This document shows positions 25,319-34,199 of a DNA stretch of 56,984 nt, one piece after another. Below the pieces are notes generated by a model. That model was not told the origin of the DNA. It worked only from the letters and a program-made list of their open reading frames with translations, and ran no database searches. The DNA comes from Bacteroidales bacterium. Its GTDB lineage: Bacteria > Bacteroidota > Bacteroidia > Bacteroidales > P3. The DNA lies in NCBI GenBank assembly GCA_017962665.1, contig JAGCUU010000018.1, positions 1 to 56,984 on the forward strand, in the 5' to 3' direction. A program made the position numbers and the translations under genes. The first letter of the stretch is position 1. Each line of letters opens with the position of its first letter.

Positions 25319-26206
25319 ATGAGCAAAACCAAAATCAAACGCCACGGCAAGATAAAACTATGGGCAGGGAAAACCTCCACGGTTTTCAGCATCATGCTGG
25401 TACTGTTCGTATTAGGACTGTTGCTCTTTGTAGAGTACCATTCCTATATGGCAACCCACCGCCTTCAAGAGCGCATAGCCTATCAGGTAGACCTCAGCAT
25501 GGAGACCACTGAGGAAGAGGCTTTGAGCCTACGCGACGAGCTGATAAAACTGGACTATGTGAAGAGTGTGGACTATGTCTCTGCCGAAGAGGCTGCAAGG
25601 TTGTTCAGCAAAGAGCTGGAAGAGGATTTCTTTACACTTCTTGACAGCGTAAACCCACTCTACCCCACTCTTATGGTGACGCTGAAAGCCAGCAATAATC
25701 CGGCAAAAATTGCAGAACAGCGCAAAGCTTTTGAAAAAGAGGTGAAGGAATACTCCAACGTCGACGGTGTGACTTATCACGAGACAATGCTCAACGACCT
25801 CAACCAGATTTTTTACAAACTGTCCTGGTTCCTGTTCATCTTCGTCATCCTGCTTCTCATCGTCTCTGTTGCTCTAATCAGCACGACCATACGCATATCC
25901 ATCTTTTCAAACCGCAACACCATAAAAACGATGAGCATGGTAGGTGCCAAAATGGGATTCATTACCAGACCATTCCTATGGAGAAGCGTGCTGTATGGCT
26001 TTATCGGCGCAACCCTGGCAATGATACTGATGTTCGCTGCAATTTATGTGTTTAATAAACAATTCCACCTCGCAATATTCCATCCACGCTACTTTGGTGG
26101 ATATATCACACTTGTAGGAATAGTCTATTTCATAGGAATATCGATATCATTCATTGCAACCTATTTCTCAGTACACCGTCACATTAAAAGAAACAACGAA
26201 CAATAA
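25319..26206 (+). CDS. ftsX: cell division protein FtsX
   Basis: A 295-residue permease-like subunit of the FtsEX complex, which passes ATP-driven conformational change to peptidoglycan hydrolases at the septum. Layout: an N-terminal helix (TVFSIMLVLFVLGLLLFVEY), a periplasmic loop of about 125 residues, then three helices (LSWFLFIFVILLLIVSVALIS, FIGATLAMILMFAAIYVF, YITLVGIVYFIGISISFIA). The FtsX motif TIRISIFSNRNTIKTMSMVGAKMGFI lies between helices 2 and 3. FtsE is not adjacent. It heads the ftsX-DUF3098-uppP-truB run, an arrangement usual in Bacteroidota. Confidence 0.93.
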   Translation: MSKTKIKRHGKIKLWAGKTSTVFSIMLVLFVLGLLLFVEYHSYMATHRLQERIAYQVDLSMETTEEEALSLRDELIKLDYVKSVDYVSAEEAARLFSKELEEDFFTLLDSVNPLYPTLMVTLKASNNPAKIAEQRKAFEKEVKEYSNVDGVTYHETMLNDLNQIFYKLSWFLFIFVILLLIVSVALISTTIRISIFSNRNTIKTMSMVGAKMGFITRPFLWRSVLYGFIGATLAMILMFAAIYVFNKQFHLAIFHPRYFGGYITLVGIVYFIGISISFIATYFSVHRHIKRNNEQ

Positions 26207-26208
26207 AA

Positions 26209-26499
26209 ATGAAAAATACAAACCAAAAAAACACCAACGGTAGCAACAACAACCAAGAGCCATCGAATCAAAATACATTTGCTTTTGGTCCGATGAACTA
26301 CATTCTTCTCGTTCTTGGCATAGTGTTTCTCGGACTCGGATACATACTACTTAGCGGCGGTGGAAGCGACGATCCAAATGTATTCAACGACGCCATGTTC
26401 GACAAACGCCGTATGGTCTTTGCCCCACTGATGATTGTCGGTGGTCTCGTGGTAGAAATCTGCGCCATAATGTTTCGTTCCAAAGACAAAAAAGAATAA
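26209..26499 (+). CDS. DUF3098 membrane protein
   Basis: A 96-residue protein with a polar Asn/Gln-rich N-terminus (residues 1-25), then two hydrophobic segments (ILLVLGIVFLGLGYILLSGG and APLMIVGGLVVEICAIMF) joined by a loop containing DPNVFNDAMFDKRR, the hallmark of DUF3098. It is 2 bp after ftsX and 3 bp before uppP, consistent with a conserved Bacteroidota operon. Function unknown; co-occurrence suggests a role in envelope or division. Confidence 0.88.
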   Translation: MKNTNQKNTNGSNNNQEPSNQNTFAFGPMNYILLVLGIVFLGLGYILLSGGGSDDPNVFNDAMFDKRRMVFAPLMIVGGLVVEICAIMFRSKDKKE

Positions 26500-26502
26500 C
26501 CT

Positions 26503-27342
26503 ATGGATTGGTTACAAGCACTTATCCTCGGCATTGTACAAGGATTGACAGAATACCTGCCCGTCAGCAGCAGCGGACATTTAACTATCGGCGCCGCCCT
26601 GTTCGGTATTGACGGAGAAGCAAACCTGACATTCAACATCGCCGTCCATGTGGCAACGGTGCTAAGCACTTGCTGTATTCTTTGGAAGGAGATTGTATGG
26701 ATTTTCAAAGACCTCTTTGCTTTCAAATGGAACGAAGGAACCAAGTATGCAATCAACATTTTAATATCGATGATTCCAATAGGAATAATTGGTGTATTAC
26801 TGAAAGACAAGGTCGAAGCCATTTTCAATCCTGAAACTTCAGCAACCATCTTCGGCAACTCCCTGTTCATTGTGGGATGCTGTCTGATGTTGACTGCCCT
26901 GTTATTAGCTTTCTCTTATTTTGCCAAGCCTCGTCAACGTGAGCACGTCTCTCCTTGGCATGCTTTCGTTATCGGTATTGCACAGGCATGTGCCGTACTT
27001 CCCGGCTTGTCGCGTTCCGGATCCACCATTGCCACAGGTCTGCTACTCGGCAACAAAAAAGAAAAACTTGCCCAGTTCTCTTTCCTCATGGTCATACCCC
27101 CTATTCTTGGAGAAGCATTGCTTGACATAAAAGATCTCTTAGGTGGAGAACCCACTGCCGATGCTGTCCAAACCGCCATAGGAACAGTACCTCTTATCGT
27201 CGGCTTCCTGGCAGCTTTCATTGTCGGCTGTCTGGCCTGCAAATGGATGATAAACATCGTAAAAAAAGGCAAACTGATATGGTTCGCCATCTACTGCGCC
27301 ATTGTCAGCCTGCTTGCAATCGTACTTCCCTACATCTTCTGA
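26503..27342 (+). CDS. uppP: undecaprenyl-diphosphate phosphatase
   Basis: A 279-residue polytopic membrane enzyme (BacA/UppP) that dephosphorylates undecaprenyl diphosphate to recycle the lipid carrier for peptidoglycan and surface glycans; it is also associated with bacitracin tolerance. Motifs: [22 protein letters not shown] at the N-terminus with the catalytic Glu/Ser, and [17 protein letters not shown] with the phosphate-binding Arg. Seven to eight hydrophobic segments are visible. Its stop is 1 bp before the truB ATG. Confidence 0.96.
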   Translation: MDWLQALILGIVQGLTEYLPVSSSGHLTIGAALFGIDGEANLTFNIAVHVATVLSTCCILWKEIVWIFKDLFAFKWNEGTKYAINILISMIPIGIIGVLLKDKVEAIFNPETSATIFGNSLFIVGCCLMLTALLLAFSYFAKPRQREHVSPWHAFVIGIAQACAVLPGLSRSGSTIATGLLLGNKKEKLAQFSFLMVIPPILGEALLDIKDLLGGEPTADAVQTAIGTVPLIVGFLAAFIVGCLACKWMINIVKKGKLIWFAIYCAIVSLLAIVLPYIF

Positions 27343-27343
27343 C

Positions 27344-28117
27344 ATGGCTGAACAAGCCGGACTTATCATCGCTGTCGACAAGCCATGGGGGTGGACATCG
27401 TTTCAGGTTGTGAATAAACTGAAATGGCATCTGCGGCATATCACCGGACAAAAGAAAATAAAAATAGGTCATGCCGGCACTCTCGATCCTCTGGCTACCG
27501 GATTGTTGCTTGTTTGCGCAGGAAACGCCACAAAACAGATTGAACAGCTTCAGACAGGGATAAAAGTCTATTCCGGCACAATGGTTATTGGAGCGACGAC
27601 TCCCTGTTTTGACATGGAACAAGCCATTGACTCCTATTATCCCATCGATCAAATAAATGCCCAGTCACTCGAAAAAGCCCGTCAACTTTTCGTCGGAGAG
27701 ATTGAACAAGTGCCACCCTCCTTCTCTGCAGTGAAAGTCGATGGACAGAGAGCCTATCTCTCCGCACGTGACGGTGAACAGCCCAATATAACATCGAAAA
27801 GGGTGACTATATACGATTTTACTATCAGCGAACCGGTAGAGTCCCAGCCCCTAAGTTTCATACAGCAGAAAGAGAATGACAGAAAGCGCGAACTATACCG
27901 CAACCCTCAAGGTTTCGTCCCCAAAGGTCTTCTACAGATGGACTTCCATATCACATGCAGTAAAGGCACCTATATCCGAAGTATTGCTCGCGACTTCGGC
28001 TATGCGCTGAACTCTGGAGCCTTTCTGAGCAGTCTACGCAGAGAACGCATCGGAGACTACACTCTCGAAAATGCCATCAAAATCGATGAAATAGAGGAGC
28101 GAATCAAAACATTTTAG
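27344..28117 (+). CDS. truB: tRNA pseudouridine(55) synthase
   Basis: A 257-residue TruB that makes pseudouridine 55 in the tRNA T-loop. The ATG at 27344 (MAEQAGLIIAVDKPWGWTSF) is preferred over an upstream ATG inside uppP. Motifs: DKPWGWTSF, then KIGHAGTLDPLATGLLLVC with the catalytic Asp, QVPPSFSAVKVDGQRAY, and CSKGTYIRSIARDFG. The stop is TAG. It is coupled to uppP by 1 bp. Confidence 0.96.
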   Translation: MAEQAGLIIAVDKPWGWTSFQVVNKLKWHLRHITGQKKIKIGHAGTLDPLATGLLLVCAGNATKQIEQLQTGIKVYSGTMVIGATTPCFDMEQAIDSYYPIDQINAQSLEKARQLFVGEIEQVPPSFSAVKVDGQRAYLSARDGEQPNITSKRVTIYDFTISEPVESQPLSFIQQKENDRKRELYRNPQGFVPKGLLQMDFHITCSKGTYIRSIARDFGYALNSGAFLSSLRRERIGDYTLENAIKIDEIEERIKTF

Positions 28118-28131
28118 AGACACTTTCCGCC

Positions 28132-28398
28132 ATGTCAATACTATATACCTTATCTGCCGCTTTCATTATTCTGCTGTTATGCCTTGCAGGAATAGGTATT
28201 AAAGTGTTGACAAAGAAAAGAGGCGAATTCAAACGCCAATGCAGCAATATTGACCCTTATACAGGGAAAGGTAGAGGATGTATATGTGCTTCTGACGCTA
28301 AAAATAAAAATTCGGAAGCTTCTCTCTGCAACAATAAACGCAAACATCCTTATCAGCCTTTGGATATCAACGCCGAACTACTTAAGGAAATAAACTGA
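28132..28398 (+). CDS. small membrane protein with cysteine-containing tail
   Basis: An 88-residue protein: one N-terminal hydrophobic helix (LYTLSAAFIILLLCLAGIGIKVL) followed by a basic, cysteine-bearing soluble tail (FKRQCSNIDP, GRGCICASD, ASLCNN). Similar short 'membrane or secreted' proteins with a Cys-containing tail occur in Bacteroidota; no role is known to me. It starts 14 bp after truB, so it may be the last gene of the ftsX operon, and it converges on nnrD with only 6 bp between stops. Confidence 0.7.
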   Translation: MSILYTLSAAFIILLLCLAGIGIKVLTKKRGEFKRQCSNIDPYTGKGRGCICASDAKNKNSEASLCNNKRKHPYQPLDINAELLKEIN

Positions 28399-28404
28399 TT
28401 ATCA

Positions 28405-29271
28405 CTAAAGCTCGTCGATAATATCTGAGGCTATCAGCGCATATTGCGACCTTTTCTTTGCAGCGATGTCACCGGCGGCGCCATGCATATATACCGACAT
28501 TGCAGCTATTTGTTGATTTTCCTCGTAATTATTTGAAATACGCGATGGATGACGTTTGGAATAGGCCACCTTCTGGGCCGCGATACCGAGAGTAACCCCC
28601 GTCAGGACATCTCCGCTGCCCGCCGTGGCCATACCAGCATTACCGGTATCGTTAACCTTTGGCAACAAAGATGGTGAGTATATTGTTGTCTTATGGGATT
28701 TCATAACAATGGTGAGACCATGAATGTCGGCCATGGCTTGAGGATCGGAATCGGCAAAAAGGCGGGCATATTCTCCTGCGTGAGGGGTTATCACGGCACC
28801 CTCAGCAAGATGTATTGCCTCTGGATGTACAGAGAGGATATTCAGGGCGTCGGCATCCAGTATCAACTTACAATTCTTCCCTTTCCCCTGCTTTTTTAAT
28901 GCCTCAAGCACCCTCAGTAAAACATCTATGGTCTGTTCTTCGGTGCCTATTCCCGGACCTATTGCCACAGCGTCATAACGTTCCAGATTTTTTGGAACAG
29001 ACGTAAAACAGCTATCATCAGCATCTATCGAGAGCATCGCCTCAGGAACCGCTGTCTGCAACACGCTTACACCGCAGCGCGGTACATGCACCGTCAAGAG
29101 TCCGACGCCGGAGCGCATGCATGCCCGTGTGGCAAGCACAGCCGCACCAATTTTGCCATACGAGCCAGCTATCAGAAGAGCATGCCCGTAGTCGCCCTTG
29201 TGGCTTTCCGGGTCGCGATCATAAAGGAATTCAAACCCAGGATATTTCGAATAGTCCTTTTTTGTTATCAT
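28405..29271 (-). CDS. nnrD: ADP-dependent NAD(P)H-hydrate dehydratase
   Basis: A 288-residue ribokinase-like enzyme that repairs hydrated NADH/NADPH. Motifs: GDYGHALLIAGSYGKIGAAVLATRAC near the N-terminus, AIGPGIGTEEQT, ILDADALNILS, GAVITPHAGEYARLF, and the nucleotide-binding NAGMATAGSGDVLTG. It is the dehydratase domain alone; the epimerase domain (NnrE), often fused in bacteria, is absent here. Its upstream side carries a dispersed repeat rather than a recognisable promoter. Confidence 0.94.
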   Translation of the reverse strand: MITKKDYSKYPGFEFLYDRDPESHKGDYGHALLIAGSYGKIGAAVLATRACMRSGVGLLTVHVPRCGVSVLQTAVPEAMLSIDADDSCFTSVPKNLERYDAVAIGPGIGTEEQTIDVLLRVLEALKKQGKGKNCKLILDADALNILSVHPEAIHLAEGAVITPHAGEYARLFADSDPQAMADIHGLTIVMKSHKTTIYSPSLLPKVNDTGNAGMATAGSGDVLTGVTLGIAAQKVAYSKRHPSRISNNYEENQQIAAMSVYMHGAAGDIAAKKRSQYALIASDIIDEL

Positions 29272-29282
29272 AACGTTTTTAG

Positions 29283-29425
29283 TAACGGTTAAAGTTTAAC
29301 GGTTAAAGTTTAAAGATGTATGGTGTTTGATGTAAGACAAATGTATTTGCTCGGATTGTATTGTCCCTTTAACTTCCAGCGCGAAGCGCGATAACTTCCC
29401 TTAACTTCTTTAACTTCCCATTTCA
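29283..29425 (-). repeat. Dispersed repeat element, copy A (reverse orientation)
   Basis: Read on the reverse strand it matches the units at the right end of the window: GAAGTTAAGGGAAGTTAT, the hairpin core CGCGCTTCGCG, GGAAGTTAAAGGGACAATACAATCCG, CAAATACATTTGTC and AACCGTTA at the end. Several single-base differences and a diverged tail separate it from the right-end copies. It lies in the nnrD/M16 intergenic gap. Confidence 0.85.
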
Positions 29426-29450
29426 CGGTTTGCTCATAGGATTCGCAGGT

Positions 29451-29485
29451 AAAAAAATGGCGGCACACCATGATGCACCGCCACT
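29451..29485 (-). terminator. Intrinsic terminator of the M16 peptidase gene
   Basis: On the reverse strand TGGCGG (29478-29483) pairs with CCGCCA (29458-29463), followed by seven T (29451-29457). It lies 28 bases past the M16 stop. Confidence 0.75.
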
Positions 29486-29510
29486 TTTATACACTACTAA
29501 GAACAGTCGA

Positions 29511-32357
29511 TTATTTTTCGGGTTTCAAAACACCTACGCTATAGTGCTTGAGGTCGAAATAGCGACGTGCCAAACGTTTGAGGTCGGCAACGGTGAGGCT
29601 GTTAACCATAGCATCGTAATCGGTGATGTTGGCGTTACGATTCTCGTTGTACATATAGCTTCCGAGAATTTGACCCAGCCAGTAGTTGTTTTCTTGCATA
29701 CGGGTTTCGCGCTCCTTGATCATCTGGAGTTTTACCTTGTTGAGAGTCTCCTTATCGCATCCTTTCTTGATGCATTCCTTGATAAGATCAATAGCGGCCT
29801 TTTCTACGCTCTCGCAGTTTTCGGGGGCGCACTGGAGGTAGAACAGCCAGGAGACGCTACCGTCGAAATCGATATCGTAGGAAGCGGTAGCATAGGGACT
29901 GTAAGTCTCACCCATCTTCTCGCGGATAACTTCAGTGGTGCGAATCTGAAGAGCTTCGCCAAGAGCGGTGACGGCAATACGCTCGCGGAGAGCCACCTTG
30001 CTGGTGAAACCCTGGGTCTCACCCATAATAAAGACCATACCCTGAGCATCGGTGCCGGCGTAGGTGGTGCTGTGGTTGACACCCTTTGCAAGACGGGGGC
30101 TCTTGTCAATCATCTTCTCTCCACTCTGCTTGCCATTGGTCGGGAGTATGTTCAAGTACTTGGCGATAGTGTTGATGTCATCATCGCTGATGTTGCCAAC
30201 GAAGAAGAATATCTGCTGGCTGGCATCGGCAAAGCGCTCGCTGTAAATCTGATAGACGCGGTCGAAATCAATGCCGTTGATATCATTCTCAGTGGGCATA
30301 ATAACGAGGCGAGGATTGTGGTCGTAGGCCATCTCATAGAAGTCCTTCATGAATTTTGCCTGGGGGTTGGCAGCAGCCATGCGCACCTGGGTGTGGAGAG
30401 TCTCGATATTGCGGTCGAAAGATTCACGGTCTTTGCGGGGAGCCTCATAGTAGAGGTCGATGAGCTGCAACATGGTCTCAAGGTCCTTAGGAACGCAGTT
30501 GCCGCTGAAGCCCTGAGTGGTGCTGCTGATGTAGGGGCTGATATTTACGGTCTTGCCCTGAAGTTTCTTGCTGAGCTGAGTGCTGCTGAAGTTAGCAATA
30601 CCAGCGTCATCAACGAGGTTGGCAACATTACCGGCCATGTAAGCCTCTTTGTCGCTATAGAGAGCTGTTCCACCATAGGAGAAGCTGCGCATCAGGATTT
30701 CATCGTCTTTGTATTCAGTCTTTTTCACAACAAAGCGGATACCATTGGGGAGGATGTATTCGGTGTAGCCCAACACATCGTTCTTGGAGAGGACGACGGG
30801 AGTGACTCTCTTAACCTCTTTGTCGAAGAGAGGTTCGTCCTTGTAGGTGTCGATCCAAGGCTCGGTGACGACATTCTTGTTGTCGGCAACGATCTTAAGA
30901 ATTTCCGCTTTGGTGGGGATTTTGTAGTTTTCCTTTTCGGGAGCGGTCAGTATATAGATAAAGTTCTCATCGGTGATCCAGTCCTTGACAATGGCATTGA
31001 CCTCAGCAAGGGTGATTTCGGGGACAAACTCGCGTGCATAAGCATCTTCCTGACGGATGCCGGGGATAACCTCGCCTTCGAGGAAGTGGTTGGTATACTC
31101 CTGCGCAAAACTGTTGCTCTGAGTCTTGTTGAGTTCCTTAGCGCTCTTGCGATAGCCTTCGAGCATGCTCTCTTTGGCGCGGTCAAGTTCGGCCTGAAGG
31201 AAACCATGTTCGTCAACTCTCTTCATCTCCTTTAGCAGCATAGCCGTAGCCTCGTCGATGCGGTTGTCTTTAGGATAAGCCGAGAGGAAGAAGGCATCGG
31301 TATGCTTGCCGATGAATCCGCCATATCCGCCACCTGCATAAAGGAAGGGGGCGCTGGCCTTCTCGGCCATGTCGGCAAAGCGGGAATTGATCATATTGGT
31401 TGCCAGGTTGCGGACCAGCATCTGACGATAGTCTCCAACTCGGCCAGTAGGAGCCTTAGTGTGTTTCCACATCATTTGGATACCAGCCGATGAGGCTTCT
31501 TTGTCGGTGGCGATGGCTACCAGAGGCTCTTTGTTGCCAGGCACATCAAAGTCGGGACGCGGCTTGGGATTGGCAGGCATCTTGTTGTCGGAGAAATACT
31601 CCTTGACTTTAGCTTCCATCTTGTTGACATCGAAGTCGCCAACAATGATGACAGCCTGAAGGTCGGGACGGTACCAGTCCTCATAGAAGCGGACAATGGT
31701 GGGGCGTTTGAAGTTGAGGAGAACTTCCTCGGTTCCGATGGGGATGCGGTCGGCATATTTGGAACCCTGAAGCATAATGGGCCAGTACTGTTTCTGGAGG
31801 CGGTCCTGCGCACCGAGACGTCCGCGCCACTCCTCTATGATAACACCGCGCTCGGCATCAATCTCTCCAGCGTCCATAAGGAGTTTGGAAGCCCAGCCGT
31901 CAAGAATTTTCATACCCATCTCGATCATCTCGTCGTCGTTAGGCATATTGACATAGTAGACGGTCTCGTCGAAACTGGTCCATGCGTTGACATGGCCGCC
32001 GAACTGGACACCCTTGGCCTGGAGCTTGCTGATAAGCTCGTTGTGGGGATAGTACTCAGTACCGTTGAAAGCCATGTGCTCGGTGAAGTGAGCCAGACCC
32101 TGCTGGTCATCGTCCTCCATAACAGAGCCAGCGTTGACGGCAAGACGGAACTGTATTCGTCCTTCAGGTTTTTTGTTTGAACGGATATAATAGGTTATTC
32201 CGTTGTCCAACTTACCCACACGCACCTTCTTGTCGATTGGCACATTGGCGGTAAGATCACTCTTTTTGTCTTTATTACTGCTGGTTCCCAGCTGAGCATA
32301 GCTCATGCCGGCAGCGGCAACCAAAAAGAGAAATAAAATTAAAATTTGTTTTTTCAT
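29511..32357 (-). CDS. M16 family zinc metallopeptidase, exported
   Basis: A 948-residue two-copy M16 (pitrilysin/insulinase-type) peptidase. The signal peptide ends near SYAQL. The inverted zinc motif HFTEH (His90, Glu93, His94) and the distal Glu in ERGVIIEEWRGR belong to the first catalytic domain. Inactive M16-C-type and second-half domains follow, with VRFYEDWYRPDLQAVIIVGDFD and the later FFFVGNISDDDI. The length is usual for periplasmic M16 proteins of Bacteroidota, which degrade peptides or process proteins. It has its own -7 box and a terminator. A long antisense open frame exists but is a shadow. Confidence 0.94.
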   Translation of the reverse strand: MKKQILILFLFLVAAAGMSYAQLGTSSNKDKKSDLTANVPIDKKVRVGKLDNGITYYIRSNKKPEGRIQFRLAVNAGSVMEDDDQQGLAHFTEHMAFNGTEYYPHNELISKLQAKGVQFGGHVNAWTSFDETVYYVNMPNDDEMIEMGMKILDGWASKLLMDAGEIDAERGVIIEEWRGRLGAQDRLQKQYWPIMLQGSKYADRIPIGTEEVLLNFKRPTIVRFYEDWYRPDLQAVIIVGDFDVNKMEAKVKEYFSDNKMPANPKPRPDFDVPGNKEPLVAIATDKEASSAGIQMMWKHTKAPTGRVGDYRQMLVRNLATNMINSRFADMAEKASAPFLYAGGGYGGFIGKHTDAFFLSAYPKDNRIDEATAMLLKEMKRVDEHGFLQAELDRAKESMLEGYRKSAKELNKTQSNSFAQEYTNHFLEGEVIPGIRQEDAYAREFVPEITLAEVNAIVKDWITDENFIYILTAPEKENYKIPTKAEILKIVADNKNVVTEPWIDTYKDEPLFDKEVKRVTPVVLSKNDVLGYTEYILPNGIRFVVKKTEYKDDEILMRSFSYGGTALYSDKEAYMAGNVANLVDDAGIANFSSTQLSKKLQGKTVNISPYISSTTQGFSGNCVPKDLETMLQLIDLYYEAPRKDRESFDRNIETLHTQVRMAAANPQAKFMKDFYEMAYDHNPRLVIMPTENDINGIDFDRVYQIYSERFADASQQIFFFVGNISDDDINTIAKYLNILPTNGKQSGEKMIDKSPRLAKGVNHSTTYAGTDAQGMVFIMGETQGFTSKVALRERIAVTALGEALQIRTTEVIREKMGETYSPYATASYDIDFDGSVSWLFYLQCAPENCESVEKAAIDLIKECIKKGCDKETLNKVKLQMIKERETRMQENNYWLGQILGSYMYNENRNANITDYDAMVNSLTVADLKRLARRYFDLKHYSVGVLKPEK

Positions 32358-32410
32358 TTTTTATTGTACTTTAATTAATTATGTTGATATTCAAAATAAA
32401 GTCCAGAGTG

Positions 32411-32418
32411 CAAATTTA
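32411..32418 (-). promoter_or_regulatory. -7 box for the M16 peptidase gene
   Basis: Reverse-strand TAAATTTG, 54 bases before the ATG. No clear -33 box. Confidence 0.58.
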
Positions 32419-32471
32419 CAACATTTTTTTGTTTCATAACACTAAGAAAAGAAAAAACTTTCCTGCTTCTT

Positions 32472-33260
32472 TCAAAGTGCCGACTCAAGATAGCGGCGGA
32501 GCTGAACAGGGGTGACATCATGGGTTATCTCACCACCCACAGCATACGAAATAGAACCCGTTTCCTCGCTGACAACGACAGAGACCACATCAAGTTGTTC
32601 GGTGACACCTATGGCTGAACGGTGACGAAGACCGAGATTAGGGTCTATGCTGGTGTTCGATGACACCGGCAGAATACAGCGTGCAGCCACGACAGTGTTT
32701 CCCTTGACCATGACCGCGCCGTCATGCAACGGAGAGTTTTTGAAGAAAAGCGTTTCCAGGAGCGCCGAAGAGACTTTGGCGTCGATACGTTCGCCGGTAT
32801 TTACTATGTCGTTGACCTCGTTATTTCGAATAAATACAATCAAGGCACCTGTCTTAGACTGTGACATGTGCATACATGCCTGAATATAAGGTTCCAGTTC
32901 AACACCTGGTTTATGATCGCTCATACTCTTTTTCCAAAAACGGAAACGTTTGAGGAAATTGTCCCCGTCAAGACTCGTCTTGGTTCCGACCATCAGCAAG
33001 AAACGTCTTATTTCAGGCTGGAATACAATGATAAGAAGAATAAGACCAATCGAGATAAACTGACCAAGTATCGAGGATGTAAGCTTCATTCCCAACAGCG
33101 TAGAAATCTGCCATAAAATATAGATAATAATCAATGCCCAGAATATACGAAGCACATTGGTTCCACGCACCGCCTTGTATATCTGATACGCAAGAAGAGC
33201 GACCAATACAATATCAATGATATCAATAAAAGTGAATGTAGGTAAACCTGGCATAATCAA
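32472..33260 (-). CDS. cdaA: diadenylate cyclase
   Basis: A 262-residue membrane diadenylate cyclase making c-di-AMP from two ATP. Three N-terminal transmembrane helices (from about residue 8 to 75) precede the DAC domain, whose two signatures are visible: the DGA motif in PLHDGAVMVKGN and the RHR motif in LGLRHRSAIGVTEQ. The start at 33260 overlaps the folP stop by 4 bp, so the two are translationally coupled. c-di-AMP controls potassium and osmotic balance and wall stress in many bacteria. The folP-cdaA pairing is common in Bacteroidota. Confidence 0.95.
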   Translation of the reverse strand: MIMPGLPTFTFIDIIDIVLVALLAYQIYKAVRGTNVLRIFWALIIIYILWQISTLLGMKLTSSILGQFISIGLILLIIVFQPEIRRFLLMVGTKTSLDGDNFLKRFRFWKKSMSDHKPGVELEPYIQACMHMSQSKTGALIVFIRNNEVNDIVNTGERIDAKVSSALLETLFFKNSPLHDGAVMVKGNTVVAARCILPVSSNTSIDPNLGLRHRSAIGVTEQLDVVSVVVSEETGSISYAVGGEITHDVTPVQLRRYLESAL

Positions 33261-34150
33261 TTTGTTTTTGATTCTTTTTCCAATCTTTTATAACTATCAA
33301 GAATTTTGTCGATTACAGTAATCGTCTGTCTTGTTTCACGGACATCGTGAACACGCAATATTTGAGCGCCTGCAAGCAATGCGACAGAATGTAAAGCTAC
33401 AGTCCCCACAAGAGCATCATCAGGGGTAGTCTCGAGCAACTTATAAATCATCGATTTTCGGGACAATGCCACTAGGAGCGGATTATTCGGGAACAGCATC
33501 CTGAATTCTTCGAGATGTGCCATGATTTCATAATTTTGATCAAGACTTTTGGAAAAACCAAAACCCGGGTCAATAATCACATCTCTCACCCCAATCCTTT
33601 TTAGTTCGGCATCTAACATAGAAAGCCTTTGGTATATATTCTCAGCATATCCGTCGACACCTCTACCCGATGGATTCTCTGGCGTTCCCAAGGTGTTGTG
33701 CATCAAAACATACGGTGTACGCAGTTGGGCAACCGTGGAGAACATGTCTGGGTCAAAGGCCCCTCCGCTAATGTCGTTTATTATGTCTGCTCCTGCTTCA
33801 ACAGCGGCACGGGCTGGAAGGGAGTAGCAAGTATCCACCGAGAGTACCGCATCAGGCAACTCCCTGCGTACTGCAGTGACAACGGAAGCCAGCTTTTTCG
33901 CCTCCTCGTCCGGAGGAAGAAGCACCGCACCGGGACGTGTCGAAACGACTCCTATGTCAATTATATCCGCACCTTCGTTTATCATTTTTACAGCATGCTC
34001 CACCGCCTGGAATTCCGTCTGATGACGACCTCCGTCATAAAAAGAGTCAGGAGTCGCATTCAATATTCCCATCACCGCAGGACGGTCGTATTTCAGCAAC
34101 CTGTCTCCACAGCAAAGCATAAAAGGGACAAAAGAATTATTTTCTTTCAT
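33257..34150 (-). CDS. folP: dihydropteroate synthase
   Basis: A 297-residue TIM-barrel enzyme joining p-aminobenzoate to the pterin diphosphate in folate synthesis, and the sulfonamide target. Motifs: VMGILNATPDSFYDGG, GADIIDIGVVSTRPGA, DIINDISGGAFDPDM, VIIDPGFGFSKSLDQNY, and LVALSRKSMIYKLL near the end. The ATG at 34150 is adjacent to a 17-bp inverted repeat that fills the gap to the divergent DUF1599 gene. The 4-bp overlap with cdaA marks an operon. Confidence 0.96.
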   Translation of the reverse strand: MKENNSFVPFMLCCGDRLLKYDRPAVMGILNATPDSFYDGGRHQTEFQAVEHAVKMINEGADIIDIGVVSTRPGAVLLPPDEEAKKLASVVTAVRRELPDAVLSVDTCYSLPARAAVEAGADIINDISGGAFDPDMFSTVAQLRTPYVLMHNTLGTPENPSGRGVDGYAENIYQRLSMLDAELKRIGVRDVIIDPGFGFSKSLDQNYEIMAHLEEFRMLFPNNPLLVALSRKSMIYKLLETTPDDALVGTVALHSVALLAGAQILRVHDVRETRQTITVIDKILDSYKRLEKESKTN

Positions 34151-34187
34151 AACAATAAAACAACGGACTTTCCGTTGTTTTATTGTT
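34151..34187. promoter_or_regulatory. Perfect 17-bp inverted repeat between divergent genes
   Basis: AACAATAAAACAACGGA (34151-34167), a CTT centre, and TCCGTTGTTTTATTGTT (34171-34187) form a perfect palindrome with a 3-base centre. It starts directly at the folP ATG and ends 12 bases before the DUF1599 ATG. It could be an operator, a regulatory hairpin at the 5' end of one or both messages, or a terminator-like brake. No -7 box is recognisable in the gap. Confidence 0.7.
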
Positions 34188-34199
34188 TTGATTTTACCA

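Noticed and set aside
29430-31235. 601-codon open frame on the plus strand
   Set aside because: It is antisense to the M16 peptidase, whose motifs, signal peptide, promoter and terminator are all clear. The translation shows a Val/Leu-rich shadow pattern without any domain.
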